From Actinophytocola sp044466355 (lineage in GTDB: Bacteria > Actinomycetota > Actinomycetes > Mycobacteriales > Pseudonocardiaceae), in the NCBI RefSeq assembly GCF_044466355.1, contig NZ_JBITMQ010000022.1, positions 1 through 64,000 on the forward strand: a DNA stretch of 64,000 nt, read 5' to 3'. The notes beneath the pieces are model-generated. The model saw only the letters and a list, made by a program, of their open reading frames with translations, did no database searches and had not been told where the DNA came from. The position numbers and the translations under genes were made by a program. This document shows positions 7,981 to 16,459 of the stretch, piece by piece (position 1 is the stretch's first letter; each line of letters starts with the position of its first letter).

Positions 7981-8978
7981 CGACCACTGAGGCACCGGTG
8001 GCCGAGTCCGTCGCGACCAACCGGACGACCAGGCGGGAACGCGTCGCGAGCCTCGTGCAGCGCCGCGGGTCGATCGTGGTGCTGGCACTCGTGGTGCTGA
8101 TCGCGTCGTTCTCGTTCGACTCGTTCGCCACCCTCGGCAACGCCCAGAACATCGCGATGCAGAGCTCCTTCCTCGCGATCGTCGCGCTGGGCATGACGTT
8201 CGTGATCATCTCCGGCGGCATCGACCTGTCCGTGGGCTCGGTGTACGCGCTCGGCGGCGTGCTCGCCGCGTACGGCATCCAGTGGGGCAGCCTCGTCGGG
8301 TTGCTCCTGCCGCTGGTGGTGTGCGGCGCGATCGGGCTGCTCAACGGCTGGCTCGTGGCGTACGGGCGGCTCGCGCCGTTCATCGTCACCCTCGCCACGC
8401 TGCTCGGCGCGCGCGGCCTGCTGCTCGCGATCACCGACGAGGGCTCGGAGACCCGGCTGATGCCGCGCGAGGACTGGCTGACGAAGATCGGCCAGGGCAC
8501 GTTCCTCGGGCTGGGCATCCCGGTGTGGATCACCGTCGTGCTGTTCGCGATCGGGATGCTCGTGTTGCAGCGCACCAGGTTCGGCCACGCGACGTTCGCG
8601 ATCGGCGGCAGCCGTGAGGCCGCCACGCTCATGGGTCTCCCCGTCGCCCGCAACACGATGCTGCTGTACCTGGGCAGCGGGGTGTGCGCGGGTCTCGCGG
8701 GCGCGCTGGCCGCCGCCTACTCCGCGTCCGGCGTCACGATCGTCGGCGAGGGCCTCGAACTGGACGCGATCGCGGCCGTCGTCATCGGCGGCACGCTGCT
8801 GACCGGCGGCGCGGGCACCGTCGCGGGCACCCTCGCCGGTGTCCTGCTGCTGCGCGTCATCCAGAACGTCATCAACCAGATCGGCACCCTTTCCTCCCAC
8901 TACCAGTCGGTGGTGAGCGGCGCGTTCCTCGCCGTCGTCGTCGCCGTACAGGCATATCTGTCCCGCGCGTCAAGATAA
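7977..8978 (+). CDS. Second sugar ABC transporter permease (YjfF type)
   Basis: This encodes 333 residues from the ATG at 7977 (MTTTEAPVAESV). The start overlaps the previous stop by 4 bases (ATGA). The open frame extends upstream but only as an out-of-frame shadow of the first permease. It is again a BPD_transp_2 protein with the signature GMTFVIISGGIDLSVGSVYA and the loop GGSREAATLMGLPVARNTML. It is about as long as YjfF and pairs with the preceding permease. A strong AAGGAGG for the next gene overlaps its stop codon. Confidence 0.87.
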   Translation: MTTTEAPVAESVATNRTTRRERVASLVQRRGSIVVLALVVLIASFSFDSFATLGNAQNIAMQSSFLAIVALGMTFVIISGGIDLSVGSVYALGGVLAAYGIQWGSLVGLLLPLVVCGAIGLLNGWLVAYGRLAPFIVTLATLLGARGLLLAITDEGSETRLMPREDWLTKIGQGTFLGLGIPVWITVVLFAIGMLVLQRTRFGHATFAIGGSREAATLMGLPVARNTMLLYLGSGVCAGLAGALAAAYSASGVTIVGEGLELDAIAAVVIGGTLLTGGAGTVAGTLAGVLLLRVIQNVINQIGTLSSHYQSVVSGAFLAVVVAVQAYLSRASR

Positions 8979-8989
8979 GGAGGTCATCC

Positions 8990-11467
8990 GTGTCTCGAAG
9001 AGCGCTCGCCCTCGTGGCGGCGTCCTTGGTCGCGGCTGCGCTGGCCCCAGCGCTGCCCGCGGCCGCGGACCCCGTGTGGCAGCCAGGAACCCCGCCCCTC
9101 ACGACCCCGTGGACCCACCTCGTCGGTCCCGACAACGCCCTGCCCGAATACCCCCGTCCCCAGCTGACCCGTCCGGAGTGGAAGAACCTCAACGGTGTCT
9201 GGGAGTTCGCCGGTGCCGCCGAGGGTGAGGCACCGCCGATCGGCGAGTCACTCGACGAACGCATCCTGGTGCCCTACCCGGTGGAGTCGGCGCTGTCCGG
9301 CATCCAGCGCACCGAGGAACGCATGTGGTACCGCCGCACGTTCGACGTGCCGGCGAAATGGCATGGGCAGCGGCTGATCCTGAACTTCGGCGCGGTCGAC
9401 TACGACACGCGGGTGTGGGTCAACGGCAAGCAGGTCACCACGCACCGCGGTGGCTACGACTCGTTCTCCGTGGACATCACGTCCGCGCTGAGGTCCCGCG
9501 GCAGCCAGGAGATCGTGGTCGGTGTCGAGGACCTCACCGACCGGACGTGGCAGCCGGTCGGCAAGCAGCGGCAGGTGCCCGACCGCGGCATCTTCTACAC
9601 CGGCAGCTCGGGTATCTGGCAGACGGTGTGGCTGGAACCCGTGCGGTCCCGGCACGTCACCAAGCTCGACATGACGCCGAAGCTCGCCGACAGCACGCTG
9701 CGGCTGACCGCGCGCTCGAACATCGAGGGCACGGTCGAGGCCGTCGCGTACGACAAGGGCCAGGTCGTCGGTCGGGTCCGCGGGCCGGCGAACCAGGAGC
9801 TGAAGGTGCCGGTGCCGAACGCGAAGCTGTGGTCGCCGGACTCGCCGTTCCTGTACGACCTCAAGGTGACGCTGTACGACGGCCGCATGAGGGTCGACGA
9901 GGTCGGCTCGTACTTCGGCATGCGGGAGATCGGCACGAAGCCCGGCGCCGACGGCAAGCTGCGCATGACGCTGAACGGCGAGATCCTCTTCCACATGTCC
10001 ACACTGGACCAGGGTTTCTGGCCGGACGGCATCCACACCGCCCCCACCGACGCGGCGCTGAAGTTCGACCTGGAGCAGCACAAGGTGCTCGGCTTCAACA
10101 CGGTCCGCAAGCACATCAAGGTCGAGCCCGACCGCTGGTACTACCACGCCGACAAGCTCGGTCTGCTGGTGTGGCAGGACATGCCGTCGATGAAAACGTC
10201 GAACGAGGAGGCGCCGCCCCCCGCGCGCACCCAGTTCGAACGTGAGCTGCGCACGATGGTGGAACAGCACAAGAGCTGGACGTCCATCGTGGTGTGGGTG
10301 CCGTTCAACGAGGGCTGGGGCGAGTGGTCCCAGCAGGACACGGGCCGCATCGCCGACGACGTGAAGGCGCAGGACCCGAGCCGTCTCGTCAACGCGCACA
10401 GCGGCGTGAACTGCTGTGCCTCCCACGGTGACTCGGGCCGCGGCGACATGATCGACCACCACGCGTACGTGGGCCCGGCGACCCCGTCGCCGGACGGGCG
10501 GCGCGTGTCGGCCGACGGTGAGCACGGCGGCTTCGGTCTCGAGGTCGACGGCCACATGTGGTTCGGCGAGGGCCACGCGTACGAGATGACGCCCGACTCC
10601 GCGACGCTGACCCGCCGGTACGTGGAGAACCAGGAGGACGTGCTCACCTCGGCGCAGCGGTGCGGCATCTCCGGCGCGATCTACACGCAGATCACCGACG
10701 TCGAGCACGAGGTCAACGGCTTCTTCACCTACGACAGGCAGGTGGAGAAGATGGACTTCGCGCAGGTCAGGGCGATCAACGAGAAGATCATCCGGGAGGC
10801 GGACGGGTCAGGTGCCGGCGCCGAGCCGCCACCGCCGGGCACGCCGGGCGCGGACGGGATCGCGTACTACCCGTTCAGCGAGGGCACCGGTACCACGACA
10901 GCCGACGAGGTCGGCGACCAGGACGCGACGCTGGTGAACGGTCCGGTGTGGACGACCGGCAAGAACGGCAACGGCCTGCAGTTCAACGGCGCCAACACCT
11001 ACGTGGACACCGGCGCGTCGCTGGTGAACACCGCGATCGGCAACTACTCGGTGGCCGCGTGGGTGAAGCTGGACAGCCTCGGCGGGTTCGCCACCGCGGT
11101 CAGCCAGGACGGCGACACCAACAGCGCGTACTTCCTGCAGTACTCGGGGCAGGACAACCGGTTCGCGTTCAGCTTCGTCGGGGTCCGGGCGCTCGCGCCG
11201 GCGCCGCCGAACACCGGCCAGTGGTACCACCTGGTGGGTGTGCGGGACGTGGCGACGGGTTCCGTGAAGCTGTACGTGGACGGCCAGCTCGCGGGCTCGG
11301 CGTCCGCGTGCGTCGGCACGGCCGGTAACGGCAACACCGTGATCGGGCGCGCCAAGTACGGCGGCAACCAGGTCGACTTCTGGCGTGGCGGCATCGACCA
11401 GGTGCACGTCTACGACCGGGCGCTGACCGACGCCGAGGTCACGCAGCTGTACTCGTCCGGACGGTGA
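8990..11467 (+). CDS. Secreted GH2-family glycoside hydrolase with C-terminal LamG domain
   Basis: This encodes 825 residues from GTG 8990, with AAGGAGG at 8977-8983. The signal peptide is VSRRALALVAASLVAAALAP. The GH2 sugar-binding domain (about 45-215, including MWYRRTFDVPAKWHG), the immunoglobulin-like domain and the TIM barrel follow. The barrel holds the conserved WVPFNEGWGEW, so Glu441 should be the acid/base; Glu527 in FGEGHAYE is a candidate nucleophile. After a Pro/Gly linker, residues about 622-825 form a LamG module. GH2 includes beta-galactosidases, glucuronidases and beta-galactofuranosidases. Sitting as the last gene of a galactofuranose-type importer operon, it may release Galf outside the cell. 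The linkage specificity is an inference. Confidence 0.82.
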   Translation: MSRRALALVAASLVAAALAPALPAAADPVWQPGTPPLTTPWTHLVGPDNALPEYPRPQLTRPEWKNLNGVWEFAGAAEGEAPPIGESLDERILVPYPVESALSGIQRTEERMWYRRTFDVPAKWHGQRLILNFGAVDYDTRVWVNGKQVTTHRGGYDSFSVDITSALRSRGSQEIVVGVEDLTDRTWQPVGKQRQVPDRGIFYTGSSGIWQTVWLEPVRSRHVTKLDMTPKLADSTLRLTARSNIEGTVEAVAYDKGQVVGRVRGPANQELKVPVPNAKLWSPDSPFLYDLKVTLYDGRMRVDEVGSYFGMREIGTKPGADGKLRMTLNGEILFHMSTLDQGFWPDGIHTAPTDAALKFDLEQHKVLGFNTVRKHIKVEPDRWYYHADKLGLLVWQDMPSMKTSNEEAPPPARTQFERELRTMVEQHKSWTSIVVWVPFNEGWGEWSQQDTGRIADDVKAQDPSRLVNAHSGVNCCASHGDSGRGDMIDHHAYVGPATPSPDGRRVSADGEHGGFGLEVDGHMWFGEGHAYEMTPDSATLTRRYVENQEDVLTSAQRCGISGAIYTQITDVEHEVNGFFTYDRQVEKMDFAQVRAINEKIIREADGSGAGAEPPPPGTPGADGIAYYPFSEGTGTTTADEVGDQDATLVNGPVWTTGKNGNGLQFNGANTYVDTGASLVNTAIGNYSVAAWVKLDSLGGFATAVSQDGDTNSAYFLQYSGQDNRFAFSFVGVRALAPAPPNTGQWYHLVGVRDVATGSVKLYVDGQLAGSASACVGTAGNGNTVIGRAKYGGNQVDFWRGGIDQVHVYDRALTDAEVTQLYSSGR

Positions 11468-11552
11468 TTCGCTCCGCGCCGGCCGTGGCCCCCACCGCGG
11501 CCGGCGCGGACCCTCCGGTAGCGATCCTGCCACGCACCGTGACCTGGTGCGT

Positions 11553-11558
11553 TAGCCT
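11553..11558 (+). promoter_or_regulatory. -10 box of the YbaB-like gene (leaderless)
   Basis: TAGCCT at 11553-11558 is followed by 7 bases and then the ATG at 11566. No Shine-Dalgarno sequence precedes this ATG. The same hexamer with the same spacing precedes two genes at 20979 and 21643, which strengthens the reading as a leaderless promoter. Confidence 0.5.
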
Positions 11559-11565
11559 CCGACGC

Positions 11566-12039
11566 ATGGCAAACCCGTTCGACGGCCTCGACCCGGACGC
11601 CGTACTCGAGCAGCTGCGCAGGCAGGCGGAGGACCTGGAGACCAAGGCCGCCCAGCTACGCACGGAACTGACCAACGCGACGGCGAAGGCCACCTCCCCG
11701 GACGGCGCAGTGACGGTCACCCTGTCGCCGACGGGCGCGCTGCAGAACATCACGTTCACCGCCGCCGCGTCGAAGGTCCCGCCGGAGAAGCTCGGCCCAC
11801 TGGTCATGCGGACCGTGCAGGCGGCGCAGCTCACGGTCTCCGAACGCGTCAGCGCGTCCCTCACCGACCAGTTCGGCGGCACCGAGACCATGGACTTCAT
11901 CACCCAGTTCATGCCGAAACCCCAACCGCCCCCCACCCGCCGCGCCCACGACGAGGACGAGGACGGCGCGATCCTCCGCAAACGCAAGGGCGGCAGACCC
12001 CAGTCAGGCCCCGACAACGGCGGCGGCCTGCTGCGCTGA
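11566..12039 (+). CDS. YbaB/EbfC-family nucleoid-associated-like protein
   Basis: This encodes 157 residues. The N-terminal helix DAVLEQLRRQAEDLETKAAQLRTEL, the short sheet AVTVTLSPTGALQNITF and the second helix match the YbaB/EbfC DNA-binding fold. The C-terminal 40 residues are an added charged and proline-rich tail (PQPPPTRR, DEDEDGAILRKRKGG). In Pseudonocardiaceae such paralogues often precede genes for type VII secretion substrates, as here. The upstream-extended start at 11464 was rejected because TAGCCT lies 7 bases before ATG 11566. A good AGGAGG follows its stop for the next gene. Confidence 0.8.
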   Translation: MANPFDGLDPDAVLEQLRRQAEDLETKAAQLRTELTNATAKATSPDGAVTVTLSPTGALQNITFTAAASKVPPEKLGPLVMRTVQAAQLTVSERVSASLTDQFGGTETMDFITQFMPKPQPPPTRRAHDEDEDGAILRKRKGGRPQSGPDNGGGLLR

Positions 12040-12050
12040 GAGGAGGGGAC

Positions 12051-12365
12051 ATGCCAGGCGACGGCATCGACGTCAACGCCGAGGAACTGCACAAGTTCGG
12101 GAAGGCGGCGCGTGAGCGTGGCGCCGACACGACGAGCGTGGCGGACGCGGTGCACGGCGTTCACTTCGGCCCGGACGTGCTCGGGCTCATCAACGCGGGC
12201 AACATCGACGACTTCCTCGCGGACCAGAACGAGATCGTGACGAAGGCCAGGGCGATCGCGGCCGCACTGACCCAGGACGGTGACACCGCCGACGCCAACG
12301 CGCGGGACTTCACCGACACCGAGACCACGCAGGCGAGCCGGTTCACGAACAGGGAGCCGCGATGA
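12051..12365 (+). CDS. Small EspC/WXG100-like type VII secretion-associated protein
   Basis: This encodes 104 residues and is largely helical. The opening GIDVNAEELHKFGKAARERGADTTSVADAV resembles the ESX-associated EspC/DUF2580 group (type VII substrates with a helix-turn-helix hairpin). AGGAGGGG precedes the ATG by a proper distance, and the stop overlaps the next start by 4 bases (ATGA). It probably forms a complex with the following protein, as ESX substrates usually act in pairs. No classical WXG tripeptide is visible; the turn region here is HFGPDVLGL. Family membership is likely but not certain. Confidence 0.65.
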   Translation: MPGDGIDVNAEELHKFGKAARERGADTTSVADAVHGVHFGPDVLGLINAGNIDDFLADQNEIVTKARAIAAALTQDGDTADANARDFTDTETTQASRFTNREPR

Positions 12366-13324
12366 CGAGCACCGAGAACGGGGACCAGCAGTACGCGGGC
12401 GCGGGCCTCGCGGACGGCGCCGCGCAGATCGTCTCGTCGATACAGAACGGCGACTGGCTGTCCTCCGGCGCCAACCTCGGCGCGGCGTCGCTGGACCTGC
12501 TGGGTGTCATCGACAACCCGGTCAAGGCCGTCGCCACCTCCGTGATCGGTTGGATCTGGGAACACTTCGCGATCTTCGACGGCTTCCTCGACTGGACGAC
12601 CGGTGATCCAGGCGCCGTGCAGAACGCGACGGAGACCTACTTCCGGGCAGCACAGGACCTCGACGGCCTGGCCGCCTCGCAGATCACGTCGTTCGGTCTC
12701 GACGTGCAGACGTACCGGGCCGGGCAGAGCCAGTCCGCGGTCGCGTTCGAGGCCAGGGTCGGGCCACGCGGCGACGAACTGCGCACGCTGAGCCTGCAGT
12801 GCCTCGGCCTCGGGCACACGATGAACTTCGCGGGCATGCTGGTGTCCACCTGCCGCGGCATGATGCGGGACATCCTCACCGAGCTGACCTGGTGGCTGCT
12901 CAAGAAAGCCTTGATCGCCGTGGCGAGCGCGCCCTACACGTGCGGCGCGTCGGTGAGCGCGCTGCTGACGGACGCGATGATCATGTCCGCCCGAGCGGCG
13001 AGGAACATCGCGGACCTGTTCACCACGCTCGCCCGTGACCTCGGCGGCCTGTTCGGCAAGCTGCGGCAGCTGGCGGCGATCCTCGACAGCCCGGTGACCA
13101 GAGCCACGGCGGCCGCGGCGTTGAAGAGCTACGTGCCGTCGATGGCGAAGGCGGCCGACAACAGCGAGTCGCTGTCCGCTGCCGACGCCGCGCAGCACGA
13201 GGTGGAAGAACGCAGCAGGAAGCCTGCTCCCCCGCCCACGTTCCCGCCGCCGACGCCGACACGGCCCGTTCACGGCCCGCCGTCCGGCGCGCGGTGGACC
13301 ACGAGTGGCACATTGGACGAATGA
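12362..13324 (+). CDS. Helical type VII secretion substrate-like protein
   Basis: This encodes 320 residues. The N-terminal third contains a hydrophobic stretch LDLLGVIDNPVKAVATSVIG and the segment GWIWEHFAIFDGFLDWTTGDP, a feature of actinobacterial WXG/ESX-associated proteins. The middle is helical (ATETYFRAAQDLDGLAASQI, then TELTWWLLKKALIAVASAPY). The C-terminus is proline-rich (PAPPPTFPPPTPTRP) and probably disordered. It overlaps the EspC-like gene by 4 bases and the gluconokinase start by 4 bases. No enzyme motif was recognised. The call rests on its neighbour and overall architecture. Confidence 0.55.
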   Translation: MTSTENGDQQYAGAGLADGAAQIVSSIQNGDWLSSGANLGAASLDLLGVIDNPVKAVATSVIGWIWEHFAIFDGFLDWTTGDPGAVQNATETYFRAAQDLDGLAASQITSFGLDVQTYRAGQSQSAVAFEARVGPRGDELRTLSLQCLGLGHTMNFAGMLVSTCRGMMRDILTELTWWLLKKALIAVASAPYTCGASVSALLTDAMIMSARAARNIADLFTTLARDLGGLFGKLRQLAAILDSPVTRATAAAALKSYVPSMAKAADNSESLSAADAAQHEVEERSRKPAPPPTFPPPTPTRPVHGPPSGARWTTSGTLDE

Positions 13325-13800
13325 CGTCGCTCGTAGTGGTGATGGGTGTCACCGGGTCCGGGAAGACCACCGTCGGGGTCGCGCTCGCGGAGCGGATGGG
13401 GGTGCCGTTCGCGGACGCGGACGACTTCCACTCGCCCGAGAACGTGGCCAAGATGCGGTCCGGCGTGCCGTTGACCGACGCCGACCGGCGGCCGTGGCTC
13501 CTCGCGATCGGGAACTGGCTCGCCGAGCACGGCAGCGGCGCGGTCGTCACGTGTTCCGCGCTCAAGCGGGGCTACCGGGACACGCTCCGCGAGGCCGCGC
13601 CCGGCATCACCTTCCTGCACCTGCACGGCGACAAGGCCACCGTGCACGAGCGCGTCGGGTCTCGCAAAGGGCACTTCATGCCGGAGTCCCTGGTGGACTC
13701 GCAGTACGCCGACCTCGAACCGCTCGGGGACGACGAGAAGGGCGTCGTCGTGGACTTCGCGTTGCCGGTCGATGTGATCGTGGACCGGTTCCTGGAGTAG
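13321..13800 (+). CDS. gntK: Gluconokinase
   Basis: This encodes 159 residues, the usual length for GntK. The P-loop GVTGSGKTT lies at residues 9-17, followed by the gluconokinase signature DADDFHSPENVAKMRSGVPLTDADRRPWL. The later HGDKATVHERVGSRKGHFMPESLVDSQYADLEPL block binds the substrate. The enzyme phosphorylates D-gluconate to 6-phosphogluconate for the pentose phosphate pathway. ATG 13321 overlaps the stop of the preceding gene (ATGA); a start 9 codons earlier has no supporting signal. Its position after a type VII cassette is not functionally obvious. Confidence 0.92.
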   Translation: MTSLVVVMGVTGSGKTTVGVALAERMGVPFADADDFHSPENVAKMRSGVPLTDADRRPWLLAIGNWLAEHGSGAVVTCSALKRGYRDTLREAAPGITFLHLHGDKATVHERVGSRKGHFMPESLVDSQYADLEPLGDDEKGVVVDFALPVDVIVDRFLE

Positions 13801-13812
13801 CTTCGAGGTCTG

Positions 13813-14790
13813 ATGAAGACCATGATCGATTTCGAGCAGGCCCGGGTGTACGCGATCCCGATGGTGACGCGGTTCCGCGGCATCGACGTGCGTGAGGGCA
13901 TGCTCATCGAAGGGCCCGCCGGGTGGGGCGACTTCTGTGCCTTCCCCGAGTACGACGACCGCGAGGCCGCCTCCTGGCTGACGACCGCCATCGAGGCGTG
14001 CACCGTGGGCTGGCCGGACCCGGTCCGCGGGCGCATCCCGGTCAACGCCACCGTGCCCGCCGTCAGCCCCGAACGGGCCCACGAGATGGTGACCGCGTCC
14101 GGGTGCCGGACCGTGAAGGTCAAGGTCGCGGACGGGTCGCTCGACGAGGACGTCGCGCGGCTCGAAGCCGTGCGGGACGCGCTGCCGGACGGGCAGATCC
14201 GCGTCGACGCGAACGGGGCATGGGACGTCGACGCCGCCGTCGGTGCGATCCCCGTGCTGGACCGGGCCGCGGGCGGGCTCGAGTACGTCGAACAGCCCTG
14301 CGCCACCGTCGACGAGCTGGCCCTGGTGCGGCGGAAGGTCGACGTGCGGATCGCCGCCGACGAGTCGATCCGCCGCGCCGACGACCCGCTGAAGGTCGCG
14401 CTCGCCGGGGCCGCCGACATCGCGGTGATCAAGTGCACGCCGCTCGGCGGGGTGCGGCGGGCGCTGCGGGTCGTGGAGGCGTGCGGGCTGCCGTGCGTGG
14501 TGTCGTCGGCACTGGAGACCTCCGTGGGCCTCAGTGCCGGGTTGGCGCTGGCCGGGGCGCTGCCCGAACTGGACTTCGCGTGCGGGCTGGGCACGCTGTC
14601 ACTGCTCGACGGCGACGTGGTCGGCCCGGCCCGCGCACTGACGCCCGTGGACGGGTTCCTGCCGGTCGCGCCGGTCACCCCGACGCCCGACCCGGCCCTG
14701 CTCGACCGCTACGAGCTGCGTGACCCCGCCCGGGTCAAGTGGTGGCGGGACCGGCTCGCGCGCCTGGTCGAACAAGGCCGGGTGCTGTGA
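13813..14790 (+). CDS. menC: o-Succinylbenzoate synthase (menaquinone biosynthesis)
   Basis: This encodes 325 residues of the enolase superfamily. The catalytic KxK motif is at Lys102-Lys104 (TVKVKV), metal ligands are Asp132 (RVDANG), Glu160 (EYVEQP) and Asp183 (AADES), and the second base is Lys207 (IKCTPLGG). The sequence matches the actinobacterial short MenC type, which dehydrates SHCHC to o-succinylbenzoate. It lies 12 bases after gluconokinase and converges with the aldo/keto reductase gene, leaving a single base between the two stops. Confidence 0.9.
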   Translation: MKTMIDFEQARVYAIPMVTRFRGIDVREGMLIEGPAGWGDFCAFPEYDDREAASWLTTAIEACTVGWPDPVRGRIPVNATVPAVSPERAHEMVTASGCRTVKVKVADGSLDEDVARLEAVRDALPDGQIRVDANGAWDVDAAVGAIPVLDRAAGGLEYVEQPCATVDELALVRRKVDVRIAADESIRRADDPLKVALAGAADIAVIKCTPLGGVRRALRVVEACGLPCVVSSALETSVGLSAGLALAGALPELDFACGLGTLSLLDGDVVGPARALTPVDGFLPVAPVTPTPDPALLDRYELRDPARVKWWRDRLARLVEQGRVL

Positions 14791-14791
14791 G

Positions 14792-15835
14792 CTATTCCGC
14801 GCTGGAGCGGGCCCACAGGTTGATGCCGCTCTCCACCGCGTACTTGTCGATCTCGGCCAACTCCGAGTCGGTGAACTCCAGGCCGGACAGCGCACCGAGG
14901 TTGTCGTCCAGCTGCTTGACGCTGGACGCGCCGATCAGCGTGGACGTCATGCGGTCGTCGCGGAGCGTCCACGCGAGCGCGAGCTGCGCCAGCGACTGGC
15001 CGCGGGACTCGGCGATCTCGTTGAGCGCGCGGACGCGGCCCAGGTTCTCCTCGGTCAGCATCGACTGCGACAACGAACCGTCACGGGCGGCGCGGGAGTC
15101 GGCGGGGATCCCGTTCAGGTAGCGGCCGGTCAGCATGCCCTGCGCCAGCGGCGAGAACCCGATGCAGCCGATACCCAGCTCACCGAGCGCGTCCAGCAGA
15201 CCGGGCTCGATCCAGCGGTTCAGCATCGAGTACGACGGCTGGTGGATCAGCAGCCGCACGCCCATGCCGGCGAGCAGGGCGTGCGCCTCGCGCGTCTTGG
15301 CCGGCGAGTAGGAGGAGATGCCGACGTAGAGCGCCTTGCCCTGCTGCACCGCGGACGCGAGGGCGCCCATGGTCTCCTCGAGCGGGGTGTCGGGGTCGTA
15401 GCGGTGCGAGTAGAAGATGTCGACATAGTCCAGGCCCATGCGGGTCAGGCTCTGGTCCAGGCTCGCCAGGACGTACTTGCGGGAGCCGCCGCCCTGGCCG
15501 TAGGGGCCGGGCCACATGTCGTAGCCGGCCTTCGTGGAGATGATCAGCTCGTCGCGGTACGGGCGGAAGTCCTGCGCCATGAGCGTGCCGAAGTTGGCTT
15601 CCGCCGACCCGTACGGGGGGCCGTAGTTGTTGGCCAGGTCGAAGTGCGTGACCCCGCGGTCGAACGCGCGGCGCAGGATCGCGCGGCACTGCTCCAGGGG
15701 CACCTCGGTGCCGAAGTTCTGCCACAACCCGAGCGAGATCGCGGGCAGGCGCAGGCCGCTGTCGCCGGTGCGCCGGTAGGACATCGCGTCGTCGTAGCGG
15801 TTCTCCGCTGCCTGGTAGGCGGGCGGAATGCTCAT
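14792..15835 (-). CDS. Aldo/keto reductase (L-glyceraldehyde-3-phosphate reductase, YghZ-like)
   Basis: This encodes 347 residues from ATG 15835 (MSIPPAYQAAENRYDDAMSY), preceded by GAGGAG. The length matches YghZ. Catalytic tetrad elements are visible: Asp and Tyr in HFDLANNYGPPYGSA, Lys in ISTKAGYDMWPG, and His in FYSHRYDPDTPLEET. The family reduces aldehydes and methylglyoxal with NADPH. A potassium-channel beta-subunit-like subfamily is the main alternative. The start of the oppositely oriented DUF1361 gene lies 41 bases away, so the two share a divergent promoter region. Confidence 0.85.
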   Translation of the reverse strand: MSIPPAYQAAENRYDDAMSYRRTGDSGLRLPAISLGLWQNFGTEVPLEQCRAILRRAFDRGVTHFDLANNYGPPYGSAEANFGTLMAQDFRPYRDELIISTKAGYDMWPGPYGQGGGSRKYVLASLDQSLTRMGLDYVDIFYSHRYDPDTPLEETMGALASAVQQGKALYVGISSYSPAKTREAHALLAGMGVRLLIHQPSYSMLNRWIEPGLLDALGELGIGCIGFSPLAQGMLTGRYLNGIPADSRAARDGSLSQSMLTEENLGRVRALNEIAESRGQSLAQLALAWTLRDDRMTSTLIGASSVKQLDDNLGALSGLEFTDSELAEIDKYAVESGINLWARSSAE

Positions 15836-15863
15836 TTCGGTCTCCTCGGAAGCGAGTCGCGGG

Positions 15864-15869
15864 TACCGT
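15864..15869 (+). promoter_or_regulatory. -10 box of the DUF1361 gene (leaderless)
   Basis: TACCGT at 15864-15869 is followed by 6 bases and the ATG at 15876. There is no Shine-Dalgarno sequence before that ATG, so transcript and reading frame probably start together. Confidence 0.45.
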
Positions 15870-15875
15870 GATGTT

Positions 15876-16454
15876 ATGTCCGCGCTGGTGGCGAACGCTG
15901 GATGGATGGCGTGGAACGCGTTCCTCGCCCTGGTACCGCTCATGCTCGCGAGGTTCCTCTTCGGACACCGGGAACGCCCGCGGTGGCTGCTGATCACCGG
16001 CGGTGCCGTGTTCGTGGCGTTCCTGCCCAACGCGCCGTACGTCCTCACCGATGTGCTGCACCTGCCGCGCGACCTGCACTACGCCGACGGCTGGGTCGCG
16101 GCCGGGCTGCTCGCGCAGTACCTGACGTTGTTCGCGATCGGGTTCGCGGCGTACGTGCTGTCGCTGGTCCGGTTGGAACGGTGGCTCGCCGACCACGGCG
16201 TGTCGCGTCGGGCCGTGCTGTTCACGGACCTGACGCTGCACGCGCTGTGCGCGGTGGGCATCGTGCTGGGGCGGGTGTTCCGCTTCAACTCGTGGGACCT
16301 GGTGACGAACCCGGGTGGTCTGCTCGACTTGGTCCGCGTGCCTCAGCCCCGCACCGTGTTCGTGCTGTTCGTGCTGTTCACGGTCCTCGCGGGCGGCGCG
16401 GCCCTGGCCCGGGCACTGCCCGCGATCATGAACCGCGCCGTACGCCTCGGTTAG
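15876..16454 (+). CDS. DUF1361 integral membrane protein
   Basis: This encodes 192 residues with about five to six membrane segments. It shows the DUF1361 hallmarks: FLPNAPYVLTDVLHL after the second helix, and the internal RFNSWDLVTNPGGLLD loop. The function of the family is unknown. The ATG at 15876 was chosen over a start 16 codons earlier because TACCGT sits 6 bases upstream of it. The gene is monocistronic and converges with the minus-strand type VII cassette 5 bases away. Confidence 0.75.
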   Translation: MSALVANAGWMAWNAFLALVPLMLARFLFGHRERPRWLLITGGAVFVAFLPNAPYVLTDVLHLPRDLHYADGWVAAGLLAQYLTLFAIGFAAYVLSLVRLERWLADHGVSRRAVLFTDLTLHALCAVGIVLGRVFRFNSWDLVTNPGGLLDLVRVPQPRTVFVLFVLFTVLAGGAALARALPAIMNRAVRLG

Positions 16455-16459
16455 CCGAC

